Of a stretch of DNA of 22,383 nucleotides, positions 1 to 8,500 are shown in pieces (position 1 is the stretch's first letter; each line of letters starts with the position of its first letter). The notes beneath the pieces are model-generated. The model did not search any database, was not told the DNA's origin, and was given only the letters and a program-made list of their open reading frames with translations. The stretch is from a virus. Both the position numbers and the translations under genes were made by a program. The stretch spans positions 1 to 22,383 of IMG/VR virus record IMGVR_UViG_3300010153_003477; one strand, given 5' to 3'.

Positions 1-179
1 ATAGGCATCGAGGCTGCGAAGCGGGGGACGGTGTGTGGGGCTGGAGCATGTGATACCGTCCCCGTCGTGCGCGAGCGCATGGTGCGGCAAGCGATAGCGT
101 ATAGCACCTTGCTCGTGAGCACCTGATCGTCCTCTACTGTCGTAGTAGAGGTAGGAGATCGGAACTAGGTCGCTATCTT

Positions 180-304
180 GCTCCTCAGTACCAGATGCTG
201 GTCCTGTGGATTCGTCGCAATTCAACAGCTAACACCGCTGACGCTCGACTACGAGTCCTTTGTTAGTTGTAGCTACGGCTACTGAAGCTTCGAGCTGAAG
301 GAGC
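180..304 (+). other. Multi-branch RNA domain closed by a 9-bp helix
   Basis: Bases 180-184 pair with 300-304 and 185-188 with 295-298, leaving one bulged A at 299. This long-range helix encloses hairpins 190-202, 225-270 (with an inner hairpin 244-247/252-255) and 269-282 with a UACG-type loop. Helices 225-270 and 269-282 share two bases, so their ends must compete or stack. A closing helix around several internal hairpins is the mark of a folded RNA rather than of scattered palindromes. Confidence 0.5.
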
Positions 305-453
305 CAGCGGGCGTAGCACGCCTTGCACACCATGATGTGTGCAATGTCTTAGCTACTAGTAGTAGTAGTTAGTACTACGCACGCACGCACGTAAGAGAGA
401 GCCAGATGTCTCTGTCTCCCTGTATCGTTGACACTCAACTACGTGCGTCCTAC

Positions 454-491
454 TGCTCTACACATCACTCACCACCAGTGAGTGTAGAGCA
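454..491 (+). other. Long hairpin of the structured RNA
   Basis: An outer stem of 9 bp (454-462 with 483-491) is followed by a five-base bulge on the 5' side (463-467). An inner 5-bp stem (468-472 with 478-482) has a CACCA loop. It starts five bases after the helix 385-393/440-448 ends, so the two could stack. Confidence 0.55.
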
Positions 492-494
492 CAT

Positions 495-544
495 ACTTAG
501 GCTGCTTTGTTCACAACACGTTGTGGTTACAAAGCTACCTAAGT
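495..544 (+). other. Three-tier hairpin of the structured RNA
   Basis: Three stems are stacked in one arm: 495-501 with 538-544 (7 bp), 505-510 with 529-534 (6 bp), and 512-516 with 521-525 (5 bp) closing a CACG loop. They are separated by small internal loops. It begins three bases after the previous hairpin ends. Confidence 0.55.
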
Positions 545-546
545 AG

Positions 547-582
547 AGGAGTCCCTCGGTCTTGTTAGACCGGGGTACTCCT
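547..582 (+). other. 16-pair hairpin of the structured RNA
   Basis: Bases 547-562 pair with 567-582 around a TGTT loop. There is one mismatch (553/576) and one G-U pair (556/573). It begins two bases after the preceding hairpin. No T-tract follows directly, so it is not a standard intrinsic terminator. Confidence 0.55.
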
Positions 583-591
583 TACCGGAAT

Positions 592-631
592 AGGATCTAG
601 GATAAGAATACCATCCTCGCCAGTATTTTTT
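592..631 (+). terminator. Weak candidate terminator of the RNA region
   Basis: A weak stem (592-596 with 613-617) is followed after eight bases by six Ts at 626-631. The stem is short and the loop long, so this is only a possible 3' end for the structured RNA. I see no better terminator between the RNA and the terminase gene. Confidence 0.25.
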
Positions 632-645
632 AAAACCATAAGTAC

Positions 646-696
646 TTGACATGTGTATATACTGTGGAGTCACACCCCTGTAGGGGAACAGTATAT
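646..696 (+). promoter_or_regulatory. Inverted repeat with promoter-like words
   Basis: A TTGACA word (646-651) lies near a TATACT word (658-663), but the gap of six bases does not suit a standard sigma-70 promoter. Bases 657-665 are the exact reverse complement of 688-696, and inside them 675-679 pairs with 682-686, giving a two-tier hairpin or cruciform. This could be an operator over a promoter or an RNA hairpin in the leader of the 30-codon gene that follows. Confidence 0.35.
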
Positions 697-708
697 TAGG
701 AGTATAGG

Positions 709-801
709 GTGTCGGATCAGATCAAGAGCGTTACGTTGCCTCCGGCGTTGATACAGGCGATCAATGCAAGTCTTCGGGGCAAGCCTGTTCCAAAGAGCTA
801 A
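709..801 (+). CDS. Hypothetical 30-residue leader protein
   Basis: A short frame starts at GTG 709 and stops at TAA 799-801. An AGGAG ribosome binding site at 698-702, six bases before the start, is better than the site of the terminase gene that follows. The product would be small and basic at its end, beginning MSDQIKSVTLPP and ending GKPVPKS, with no recognisable domain. It is too short to be a small terminase subunit. The terminase start lies 18 bases after its stop and lacks a clear ribosome binding site, so translation of this frame could couple to terminase translation. Support is the ribosome site and position only. Confidence 0.4.
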   Translation: MSDQIKSVTLPPALIQAINASLRGKPVPKS

Positions 802-819
802 TCGTGTACTATTGCTTTT

Positions 820-2331
820 ATGCAAGCAGAAAAAGCAAAGGTTCTCTGGAAATATTTAGAAGATAGTACTCCCGGTTCAGGGCTTGGCTACGAGTTACCG
901 GGACCTTCTCACGAGCAGTTTATGTTCGATCCTTCTCCTACGTTGCTTGCATCAGGGGGAGAGCGGGGTTCTAAGTCCCACACGTCGGCTATGAAGGCTG
1001 TACTGCTTACTCTCGACTTCATTGCTAAGCATCCTGAGGAAGCGTCAGGTGCTAAGGCATGGATTGTTGCGGAGAGTTACGAGCTTTGCAGACCTGAGTT
1101 CGAGTACATATCCGAGTGGTTGATGCAGCTTATCCCGGGAACTAAGCCAACTAACATGATTGACCCGGGGCAGATCAACGTCCCCGTTCCCGGCGGCGAC
1201 CCATTCGAGATCAAAACACGTTCCGCAGCAGATCCAAAGAACTTACGTGCAGAAGCCCCAGTGTGGACGCTGCTCTGCGAAGCAGCTTTGGTACGTCAGG
1301 ATGTTTACTTCAGGCTGTTGGGAAGGAGTGCACAGGCACGTGCACAGTTTCCCGGCTTTGGTCAACTGATAATGTCAGGAACTTTCGAGAATTCGCTCGG
1401 CTGGTATCCAACTCTGTGGACAAAATGGCAGAGTGATGCAGCTCAGAAGGAAGATCATGCTGCTTCCCACTCGTTTCCCTCCCATGAGAACCGCTTTATT
1501 TACCCGGGAGGGTTGGATAATGAAGAACTCAAGAGAGCCAAAGCCCAATTACCTGAAGATGTATGGAAAGAACGCCACCTTGCAATACCGGCTCCCCCAT
1601 CTGGGCGCGTGTTTGGCAGCTTTGATGTCACTAAACACGTTGGGAAGGTTCAATACGACCCTGACCTACCGGTATATTTCGGGGTTGACCCCGGATATTC
1701 AGGACGAAGCTCCACCTACGCCGTAGAAGTCTGCCAACCGCACCAAATTGAGGGCGAATCCGGCAATATGCACGAGCAATGGCACGTAATCGACGAGATT
1801 GCAGTCAACAAACTCTCTACCCCGGGGTTCACGGTACGAGATATCTGCGAAATGGTGAAGACTAAGTACTGGTGGGGCAACGACGAGGTCATCGGCGTCA
1901 TAGACGTAGCAGGAACCTACCATGCAGGAGCTCAAGAGAGCAATACAGAGGTGTGGCAGCGCGAATTACGCATAATGCTGTCCTCACAAAAGATTGACAT
2001 ACTTCCCGGCATTGATCGCTTCAAGAGTATGCTTACAATCAACCCCGATACCCACCAAGCAAACATGATTATCTCGCCTAGAGCAAAGCTTTTGATCTCA
2101 GAACTAGGTGGCGCGCCGAATCCGTTCGACGGGCAAACCCATGTGTATTCATACAAGACAGACACTACAGGACAGCTTGTTTCTGCTAAGCCGCACGACG
2201 ATTATTGCGACGGAATAAAAGCGTTAACCTACCTGTTTGTTAACAAATTGGGATATGCTACTGGTCGTGGGCTCCGACAGAACATTGGCGTAAAGCGTCG
2301 TAGCAGGCGACGAATAAAGGCGCATATCTAG
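820..2331 (+). CDS. terL: Terminase large subunit
   Basis: This is the DNA-packaging motor that pumps and cuts phage DNA at the portal. The N-terminal ATPase has a Walker-A-like loop GGERGSKSHTS at about residues 46-56, a Walker-B-like segment VWTLLCEAAL at 148-157 and a coupling motif SGTFE at 186-190. The C-terminal RNase-H-like nuclease shows the expected acidic residues: D290 in YFGVDPGYSG, D362 in GVIDVAG, and D461/D464 in HDDYCDG. At 503 residues the length is normal and both halves look intact. The tail is very basic (KRRSRRRIK), as in many DNA-handling proteins. ATG 820 is the only sensible in-frame start, though no strong ribosome site precedes it. The portal gene begins on the next base after the stop. 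No small terminase subunit is recognised in the window. Confidence 0.93.
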   Translation: MQAEKAKVLWKYLEDSTPGSGLGYELPGPSHEQFMFDPSPTLLASGGERGSKSHTSAMKAVLLTLDFIAKHPEEASGAKAWIVAESYELCRPEFEYISEWLMQLIPGTKPTNMIDPGQINVPVPGGDPFEIKTRSAADPKNLRAEAPVWTLLCEAALVRQDVYFRLLGRSAQARAQFPGFGQLIMSGTFENSLGWYPTLWTKWQSDAAQKEDHAASHSFPSHENRFIYPGGLDNEELKRAKAQLPEDVWKERHLAIPAPPSGRVFGSFDVTKHVGKVQYDPDLPVYFGVDPGYSGRSSTYAVEVCQPHQIEGESGNMHEQWHVIDEIAVNKLSTPGFTVRDICEMVKTKYWWGNDEVIGVIDVAGTYHAGAQESNTEVWQRELRIMLSSQKIDILPGIDRFKSMLTINPDTHQANMIISPRAKLLISELGGAPNPFDGQTHVYSYKTDTTGQLVSAKPHDDYCDGIKALTYLFVNKLGYATGRGLRQNIGVKRRSRRRIKAHI

Positions 2332-4359
2332 ATGCCATCGACGAATTCCGGCGAAGTAACAAAGACTATCAAGCGTTACTTCCGCAACGAAGAGCCCCTC
2401 TTCAGCCGTATGCACAAAGATTACGAGGATTACTGGACTCTTGAAGATTGGGAGCCAGACCTCGACGATCAGGTTATGCCTGAGGATGCGTATACAACCA
2501 ACCAGCCTCGCGTACTAGCCCAAAAGATTATTGCTTTCATTGCAGAAACTGAAATGGTTGTACGTGTCCCGAACGACGATGCGCCAAAAGACCAAGAAGA
2601 CCGTAACAAACTCACAGAAAGTATTTCAATCGGAATGCTTGCTAACGTCGACCGGCGTATGCGACGCAACGGAGACCCCCGCATCCAAAGGCAAATGGCG
2701 TGGCATTCAGTGGTTAGGGGTCGTTATGTTGTTGCTAGGGCGTTTCTTAGAAAGCGACCTAACGGAGAAACCTTCGAGGATATTCTTCCGATAGACCCGG
2801 CTCAGTTTGTATTTCAACCCGGAGAAGAAGAACCGGTATGGGCAGCGCACAGACGCCAGATGTCTAGAGGCGAGATCAGAGACACCTATCCTGAATTCAA
2901 GGGATGGGAGCACGAGGTCGATGACGATGACGAAGTGGAAGAGGTTTATGACTATTACGTTCGAGAGGATAACCCGAATGTAAACCCGCAGGCTCTTCAT
3001 GTGTTTGAGCGTCACCCATATATTTATAAAATGGGCACGCTTATCAACGATCAGTGGGCACGAAAGCTATTCGACCTGTACACGCTGTCGTTCCCTTGCG
3101 TCATTGCCCCGGTTGGCTCAGATCCACACCTAGCCCCTAGAGATACTGAGGTAGCAGAGAAACACAACAGGATGCTTTCCGATTTTGGGGAAAGTATTTT
3201 TGCCGAGAATCGTCACGTATGGGACAAGATCAATCGCAATGCGTCATACCTGATGGACCAAGTCTCGAAAGCATCTGATCCTCCAACAAAGGTAATATCT
3301 TCAGACGGGACTAAAGAACTAGAAGAAGGTTGGAACGAAAAGGGTTCTCAGATTGCCGTTGCTTCTGGAGACCAGCAAGACATAGAACTTATGAACACGC
3401 CTGAAATGACAAGGGCGGCAGGAGTTCTTCTTGAGGTTTTGCAAAGAGATGCTATAGCTGGTGGAATTCCGCCTCAAGGCTTTGGAATTTTAGATAAGCC
3501 ACTTAGTGCTGTAGCTCTCCGCCAACTCGGAAACAACCTTGAACACAGAGTACTTCCCCGGATGGAGGCTGTTCAGCTTTGTATAGAGGGCTGTCTGGAA
3601 GTTCTTGTGGCTCAGTATGAGACGGGTGCGTTTGAGCCCATAACGGTCTCGGGCAAAAGGTTTGACCGCCATAGGTTCAGCAACAAGGTCATTGAACCGG
3701 ATGAAATATTTGGGCATGACGCACTAACTGTATCACTTGAGCTTGTACTTCCAGAAGACGAGACCGTTCGATGGAACGTAGCGAACATGGCTATGACGCC
3801 TACAGTAACCGGAGAGCCGCTTACATCGCTTGAGTACGTACGAGAGCACATATTAAAAATACAAGACCCTAAACTTTTGTCTTCTCAGAACATGGAATTG
3901 CTTACAAGGCAAACAGCTCCTGTATTAGCACTGCTTGACCAATACCGCGCCGTCAAAGAAGATGGAGACCAGATGGCAGCAGCAGCAATACTTGACCAGA
4001 TCAGATTGCAGACACTACAAATGGAAGTTCAGGGTTCGATGCAGATGCTTCAGCTAACTCAAATGAAGCAGCAAGTAGATCAAGCAATGAGCGGTATGCC
4101 TTCTACTTTAGAGTTCAACAGTAAGACCGTCACTCCTGACTTTCAGGGACCAGATACAAGCACAACGTCTGAAGAATCTGTATCATTTGGGGGGCTGGGT
4201 GGCAATGGTCAGTCTTCAAACCCTGCGTTTGGAGCTCCTTCCCCTACGATATTTACAGGGCTTACAAACAATCCTTCACCAGAAGCTGGCGCAAATACGA
4301 CCGCCGACAGGCAAGGGCAAGGTTCAGGTCTTTTCGGACCTACAAACCTCCCACTATAA
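2332..4359 (+). CDS. Portal protein
   Basis: This is the probable dodecameric portal that forms the DNA entry vertex and docks the terminase. The call rests on its place directly after the large terminase, its length of 675 residues, and its make-up: a charged alpha/beta N-terminal part with aromatic-rich stretches (YEDYWTLEDWEPD), a mid segment with IDPAQFVFQPGEEEP, and a helical, methionine- and glutamine-rich stretch at about residues 535-590 that would form the C-terminal crown or coiled coil. The last 80 residues are rich in Gly, Ser, Pro and Thr and are probably disordered. ATG 2332 abuts the terminase stop, which suggests coupled translation. I rely on general resemblance to podovirus-type portals; no single catalytic motif exists to confirm it. 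Confidence 0.85.
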   Translation: MPSTNSGEVTKTIKRYFRNEEPLFSRMHKDYEDYWTLEDWEPDLDDQVMPEDAYTTNQPRVLAQKIIAFIAETEMVVRVPNDDAPKDQEDRNKLTESISIGMLANVDRRMRRNGDPRIQRQMAWHSVVRGRYVVARAFLRKRPNGETFEDILPIDPAQFVFQPGEEEPVWAAHRRQMSRGEIRDTYPEFKGWEHEVDDDDEVEEVYDYYVREDNPNVNPQALHVFERHPYIYKMGTLINDQWARKLFDLYTLSFPCVIAPVGSDPHLAPRDTEVAEKHNRMLSDFGESIFAENRHVWDKINRNASYLMDQVSKASDPPTKVISSDGTKELEEGWNEKGSQIAVASGDQQDIELMNTPEMTRAAGVLLEVLQRDAIAGGIPPQGFGILDKPLSAVALRQLGNNLEHRVLPRMEAVQLCIEGCLEVLVAQYETGAFEPITVSGKRFDRHRFSNKVIEPDEIFGHDALTVSLELVLPEDETVRWNVANMAMTPTVTGEPLTSLEYVREHILKIQDPKLLSSQNMELLTRQTAPVLALLDQYRAVKEDGDQMAAAAILDQIRLQTLQMEVQGSMQMLQLTQMKQQVDQAMSGMPSTLEFNSKTVTPDFQGPDTSTTSEESVSFGGLGGNGQSSNPAFGAPSPTIFTGLTNNPSPEAGANTTADRQGQGSGLFGPTNLPL

Positions 4360-4370
4360 GTAGGTAAGTT

Positions 4371-5174
4371 ATGGCAGATGCAAACGATTGGGTTCTATAT
4401 AGATACATTGATGCTAATGGTGTTGAAGCATTTGCTTATGCCAGACGCAGTCAAGCTCCCGCACTTCTCCTGAATATAAAACAGGCTGGCGGAACTGATA
4501 CTAGGCATCAGGCTACTTTTGACTCCGATGCTGGAGACGTTCATATTCAGAATTCTCAGAAATATGGTGGTGCTAAGTCATTTGATGAAGTTAGAGAAGT
4601 AGGAGAGGCAGCCGATACAGGTGACTTTGAAAAATTCTTTGCTGATTTTGCAGGCGGTGGCGCTACCCTTAGAAACTTTATAGCAAGCCGAGGTATAGAT
4701 CCTCAAGGCGGAATGTCTAATACAATCCAGAATCTTTTGCTTGCACCAGCAGAAGCTTCTTTAGGTTTTGGGCAGGGTTTAAATCCTGCTGTAGCAGGGG
4801 AAAACTTTACGCTTTCAAACCTTCTTAATGCCGGAGGTTTACGTGGTTTAGCGACTAACGCCCGCATGGTTTTTAATGACTTGGCTAATTCAGGAATGGG
4901 TGTGGCAGGGGAAGACTCCCTTCAGAACCCTGCGAGTGAAGGTAGCAACCTTGCATCTCAAACACGCAACCTTGCATTAGGAGCGCTTATGCAGCGATCT
5001 CCGTATTTCGCAGCGATGTTTGGTAACAATGCAATTAATAATGCATCTCAGCAATACTTTGAGCAGCAGCGTGCCGGTCAAGCGGGTGGTGGTGGTCCAT
5101 TAGGAAGCGGACCAAGGAATTTGTCAGATTCAATACGCGATACGCTAGGACGAAATTTGTTTTCAGGGGTCTGA
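4371..5174 (+). CDS. Unrecognised virion-type protein, 267 residues
   Basis: I do not recognise a family. The first 75 residues look folded (NDWVLYRYIDANGVEAFAYA), then come long Gly-, Ala-, Asn- and Ser-rich stretches with repeated NLL/LLNAGGL-type hydrophobic helices at about 120-170, and a Gln/Gly-rich C-terminus (QQRAGQAGGGGPLGSGP at 233-249). It has no cysteines in catalytic-looking sites and no clear signal peptide or membrane span. A GTAGGTAAG-type ribosome site precedes ATG 4371, twelve bases after the portal stop. Position between portal and a giant injected-type protein suggests a head-internal, ejected or connector protein. That is inference from place and composition. Confidence 0.6.
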   Translation: MADANDWVLYRYIDANGVEAFAYARRSQAPALLLNIKQAGGTDTRHQATFDSDAGDVHIQNSQKYGGAKSFDEVREVGEAADTGDFEKFFADFAGGGATLRNFIASRGIDPQGGMSNTIQNLLLAPAEASLGFGQGLNPAVAGENFTLSNLLNAGGLRGLATNARMVFNDLANSGMGVAGEDSLQNPASEGSNLASQTRNLALGALMQRSPYFAAMFGNNAINNASQQYFEQQRAGQAGGGGPLGSGPRNLSDSIRDTLGRNLFSGV

Positions 5175-5177
5175 TAA

Positions 5178-5537
5178 GTGACAATGTCTAATGACTTTCT
5201 GCTTGATCTTTTTGAGACCGATGAGCAGGGGTTACGTGGGATATTTCAGAACTTTGGGGTTGGGCAAAACCGATCTGCTAATGAAACGCGACTGTCCCAG
5301 TCAATGTTTCAACCATTGTTTAGTCAGTTTCTAGGTCAGCATGTAAACGAAATGTCTAACTTGCAGCCACAAGGAAACGTAACTAAGTTTCGTGATTTTG
5401 TAGGCAACCAGTCGAAGTTTAACTTTGATAGGGAATTGTTGAAATCTACAGACCGATCATTCTCAGACGCCGGTGTATTAGGCAGGTCTGGGACAACTTT
5501 TGATTTTGGGCAAAGTCAGCAACAACGAGGTTACTAA
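5178..5537 (+). CDS. Unrecognised small virion-type protein, 119 residues
   Basis: The family is not recognised. The product is rich in Phe, Gln, Asn and Ser (for example FETDEQGLRGIFQNFGVGQ near the N-terminus and FDFGQSQQQRGY at the end), with no Cys and no hydrophobic span. GTG 5178 lies nine bases after an AGGGG ribosome site and three bases after the preceding stop; an ATG two codons on (5184) is the alternative start. It is followed without a gap by the 1816-residue gene. Like its upstream neighbour it could be a head-internal or ejected protein; nothing in the sequence fixes a role. Confidence 0.55.
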   Translation: MTMSNDFLLDLFETDEQGLRGIFQNFGVGQNRSANETRLSQSMFQPLFSQFLGQHVNEMSNLQPQGNVTKFRDFVGNQSKFNFDRELLKSTDRSFSDAGVLGRSGTTFDFGQSQQQRGY

Positions 5538-8500
5538 ATGACGATGCCTCGTGATCTTTCTCTTAGAGAATTTGCCAGACGTAACCCTCAGCTATCCCCG
5601 CTGCAAGCCCAAAATGCCTTTGCAGAAAGAAGAATAGCTGACCCGTCAGAGCAACAGCCGCCTATGTCTAATAGGGAGTTCGGGGGGTTTGGTGTAGCTG
5701 AGGGTAGAGATAGAACAATCTTCGACCCTTTAATTGACCCCCGCCCAGTAGAAGCGTGGGGGCGTTCTGCCCCGGGGATTATCGGAGACGTAGCTGGTCC
5801 AACTCTTGGCGCAGCAGCGCATTTAACTTCACCATTCGATATATTTCTTACGCTAGCCAGTGCTGGAATTCTTCCCGGTGCATCAGGAGCTTTGAGATCA
5901 ATACCTTATGCAGGACGAGTTTTAGGTCCGGTTACTGAACGGCTTGCACCTACTTTCACTAAAGCATTAGGAGCTGAGACGGCAGCTGGTGTTGGGGGAG
6001 TCCTTGGTGCTCAAGAGGTAATAGAGCACACAGAAAATCTTCCGGGTCCGGCAAGAATTCCCTTGACTATTGGCGGAGGTTTACTTGGCGCAGCAGCAAC
6101 GCTGGCAACCCCTTCTCTTGCAAGAGGCACTTACAGGGGCGGTAAGATTCTTACCGATATCCAAAAGATGGAGAATGCTATTGACGATGTTATACAGGCT
6201 CGTCGATCAGCAGAAGACCCAAGCTTTAACGGAACAGTAGACCCGGGCGGAAGTTACGGCAAGACGGTAGAAACCGAAGGCAGAATTGTTCCTGACGTAG
6301 AGCCAGAGGCTCCTAAAGCTCCCTCAGCTTTACCTGCGACAGAGAAGATATATCACGGTACACGAGCTACAGATACTTCTACGTTCATAAACAAGAACGG
6401 AGACTTGGTTCTCAAGCAGTCTGAGAACTACGACGGTAGGCAGAAAGGCGTCTCCTTTACAGACGACCTAGAGTCTGCCCGTGAATATGCAACGCGCTCT
6501 ACTACTTATGACGACAAGTCCTTAGCTGCCATCAGACAGTACGACGGTACTGTATTCGAGATAGACAAGGACGCAGCAGGAGACCTTCTTCCTGAGGCGA
6601 TGAACGAACTGTTCGCTGACGGTCGAGATGTAGTCATTCCTAAGGGTAAGTTCAAAGCGTTAGATACAAAGGGTCTTGCTCCTACTCGGGACGATCTAAT
6701 AAAAGAGATGGAAAGCTCTTACCCGATTGGCGAGGGTCTACACAAGAAGTTCTCAGAGAGGTTCTTAAACGAGAAAGCCGACGAGCTTGACGCTATTCCT
6801 AACAAAACTCAGCAGGAAGAAGACCTTGCAGAAGAGATTTCTTCCACTCTGGGTCAGTATGAGGAAACAGGACTTGATGGATTCGACGAAGCTGATTTCG
6901 CTGAATATCCTCTGCGCTATGATGACACGTACAAGTACACCAGCCTAGCCCGTGAAGCTCCCGCTAGGGCGGCTGCTGCTAAGGAAACTGCAGTGCCTCC
7001 CGAGCAAATCCTTGCAGAGAACACTGAGAAGTTCCTCGACGAATCTCTTAACCGCAAGAAAGTTCTTCGTGACGAGAACATTGCAGATATAAAAGACCCG
7101 ATAGACCGTGCTATTAATAGGCAGGTAGAAGAAGCTCGTGTTCGAGAAGTTCTTAACTCTGGGGTAGTGGACGGTCCCGTTTCTAATATTGTCGGTCCTG
7201 CCGGGCATGAAGCGCGCAGATTGCGAGCTACTTTTGACTCTAGCGATGACCCACGCATACGCTCCCTTGCTCCTATCTTCGGTAAGTTCTTCCGAACAAT
7301 AAACGCATCAGATGCTAGGCGTCTTCGGGATGCTTTAGATAAGTACCCTCTTTCACACAGGCAAGAAGAGGTGGTTCAAAGGATACTGAAAGCTACTGGT
7401 TTCGACCAGAGTGTTCGGGTTGCCCGAGTAGACTCGGCAGCCAGCGCAGATTCCTTTAGCGATGCAGAGCTTATATCGTTTGTAAGGCACGAAGGTCGAG
7501 AGCTGACTATTCGAGAAGCAGCAGAGCTTACCCAAAAGGGAACTCATAACTTCCAAGTCTTTGCAGATGATGGCAGCCCTATGGCAAACGTCACAATGAC
7601 GAAAAGCAAAGGCGCTACTAGTACTGGTAAGCCTCTTTTTGAGATGAGCGGTCGTGGCTACCAGCTAAACCCTGACAAGTTAGGGAAAATTGGCAGGAAC
7701 GAATATGAAATTCTTATCGAGGCTTTGTCTCCTGCTGGGGAAGTTTTAAGTTTATCCGCAAAGGATAGAGTTAATAAGCAGTCTCGACGACAGATCATGG
7801 AAGTAGCAGACGAAATCTTCCGACAGACAGATGCTGACGTGCTAAGAGGAGAGCGTGTAACCGGCTCTAAAAAAGGTAGAGGGGCTTCTCAAAGTATCAA
7901 TCGGAAGCAAGTCGACCGATATTTCAACCGGTCTGTTATCACAGGCGATGAAGCAGAGCGTGTTCAGGATGCAATAAACAACTGGAACCGCCCGAGTTCA
8001 ACTGATGACGCTATCATCGCACAGATGGAAAACGACAAGCTCGCTCGTAGGATTATTGACGGAGAAAGTCTAGAAGATTTAATGGGAGGAGACCCCCCTC
8101 CCGGTACTTTTACAGGCTGGGACCCTAGCGACCCAACCCCTAGAGCTAGAGCCTCAGAGAACGCTATGTCAGACGCCACGGAAATTAACACGTGGGAACC
8201 GATAGGGCAGGATGCTCAAAGGTTATTTGCAGCTGCTCGTACTTACGAGTCTGCGGCTATTTCAGCAGGCGTAAGAGCAGGGGAGAAATTTGCTAAGGCT
8301 CGTGGGATAAAGACATGGAATGAAGAGAATGCCTTGCCACTGTTTCGTGCATTGCACGATCCTGACAAGCACTTAAACACTTTGTCTCCTGAGATGCAGG
8401 AAATCTACTACGACCTGAAGCGCAACTGGGTTTACAAAGAAGAGAACGATATGTTTACGTTCCTTTCATATGGTGCCGCAAAGAACGCTGCCCAGTTCAA

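Larger units (their letters stand above)
21..631 (+). ncRNA. Large structured non-coding RNA (candidate)
   Basis: No open reading frame of useful length is seen here, but paired segments follow each other almost without spacers. Perfect or near-perfect stems include 24-32/55-63 (9 bp), 81-85/104-108, 131-138/144-151 (8 bp, 5-base loop), 190-194/198-202, 225-233/262-270 (9 pairs, one G-U), 269-273/278-282 closed by a TACG tetraloop, 310-314/318-322, 323-330/337-344 (8 bp), 365-369/374-378, 385-393/440-448 (9 bp), and three long hairpins at 454-491, 495-544 and 547-582. A T-run at 626-631 may mark the 3' end. The + strand is favoured weakly, because the C(UACG)G loop is a stable RNA tetraloop only in that sense. 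Size and ornateness recall the ROOL and GOLLD RNA classes, which occur in phages and prophages, but I cannot assign a family. The 5' end may lie before the window. Confidence 0.6.

Noticed and set aside
1-640. tRNA genes or a CRISPR array in the hairpin-rich region
   Set aside because: No T-loop signature or cloverleaf of tRNA size was found, and the hairpins differ from each other in sequence, so they are not direct repeats with spacers.
1-819. Group I intron interrupting the terminase gene
   Set aside because: The terminase N-terminal region is complete from 820, no upstream exon is visible and I could not find the conserved core segments.
2109-2118. GGCGCGCC palindrome, seen again near 20290
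   Set aside because: Two copies of an eight-base palindrome within coding sequence, at unrelated places, give no support for a functional site.
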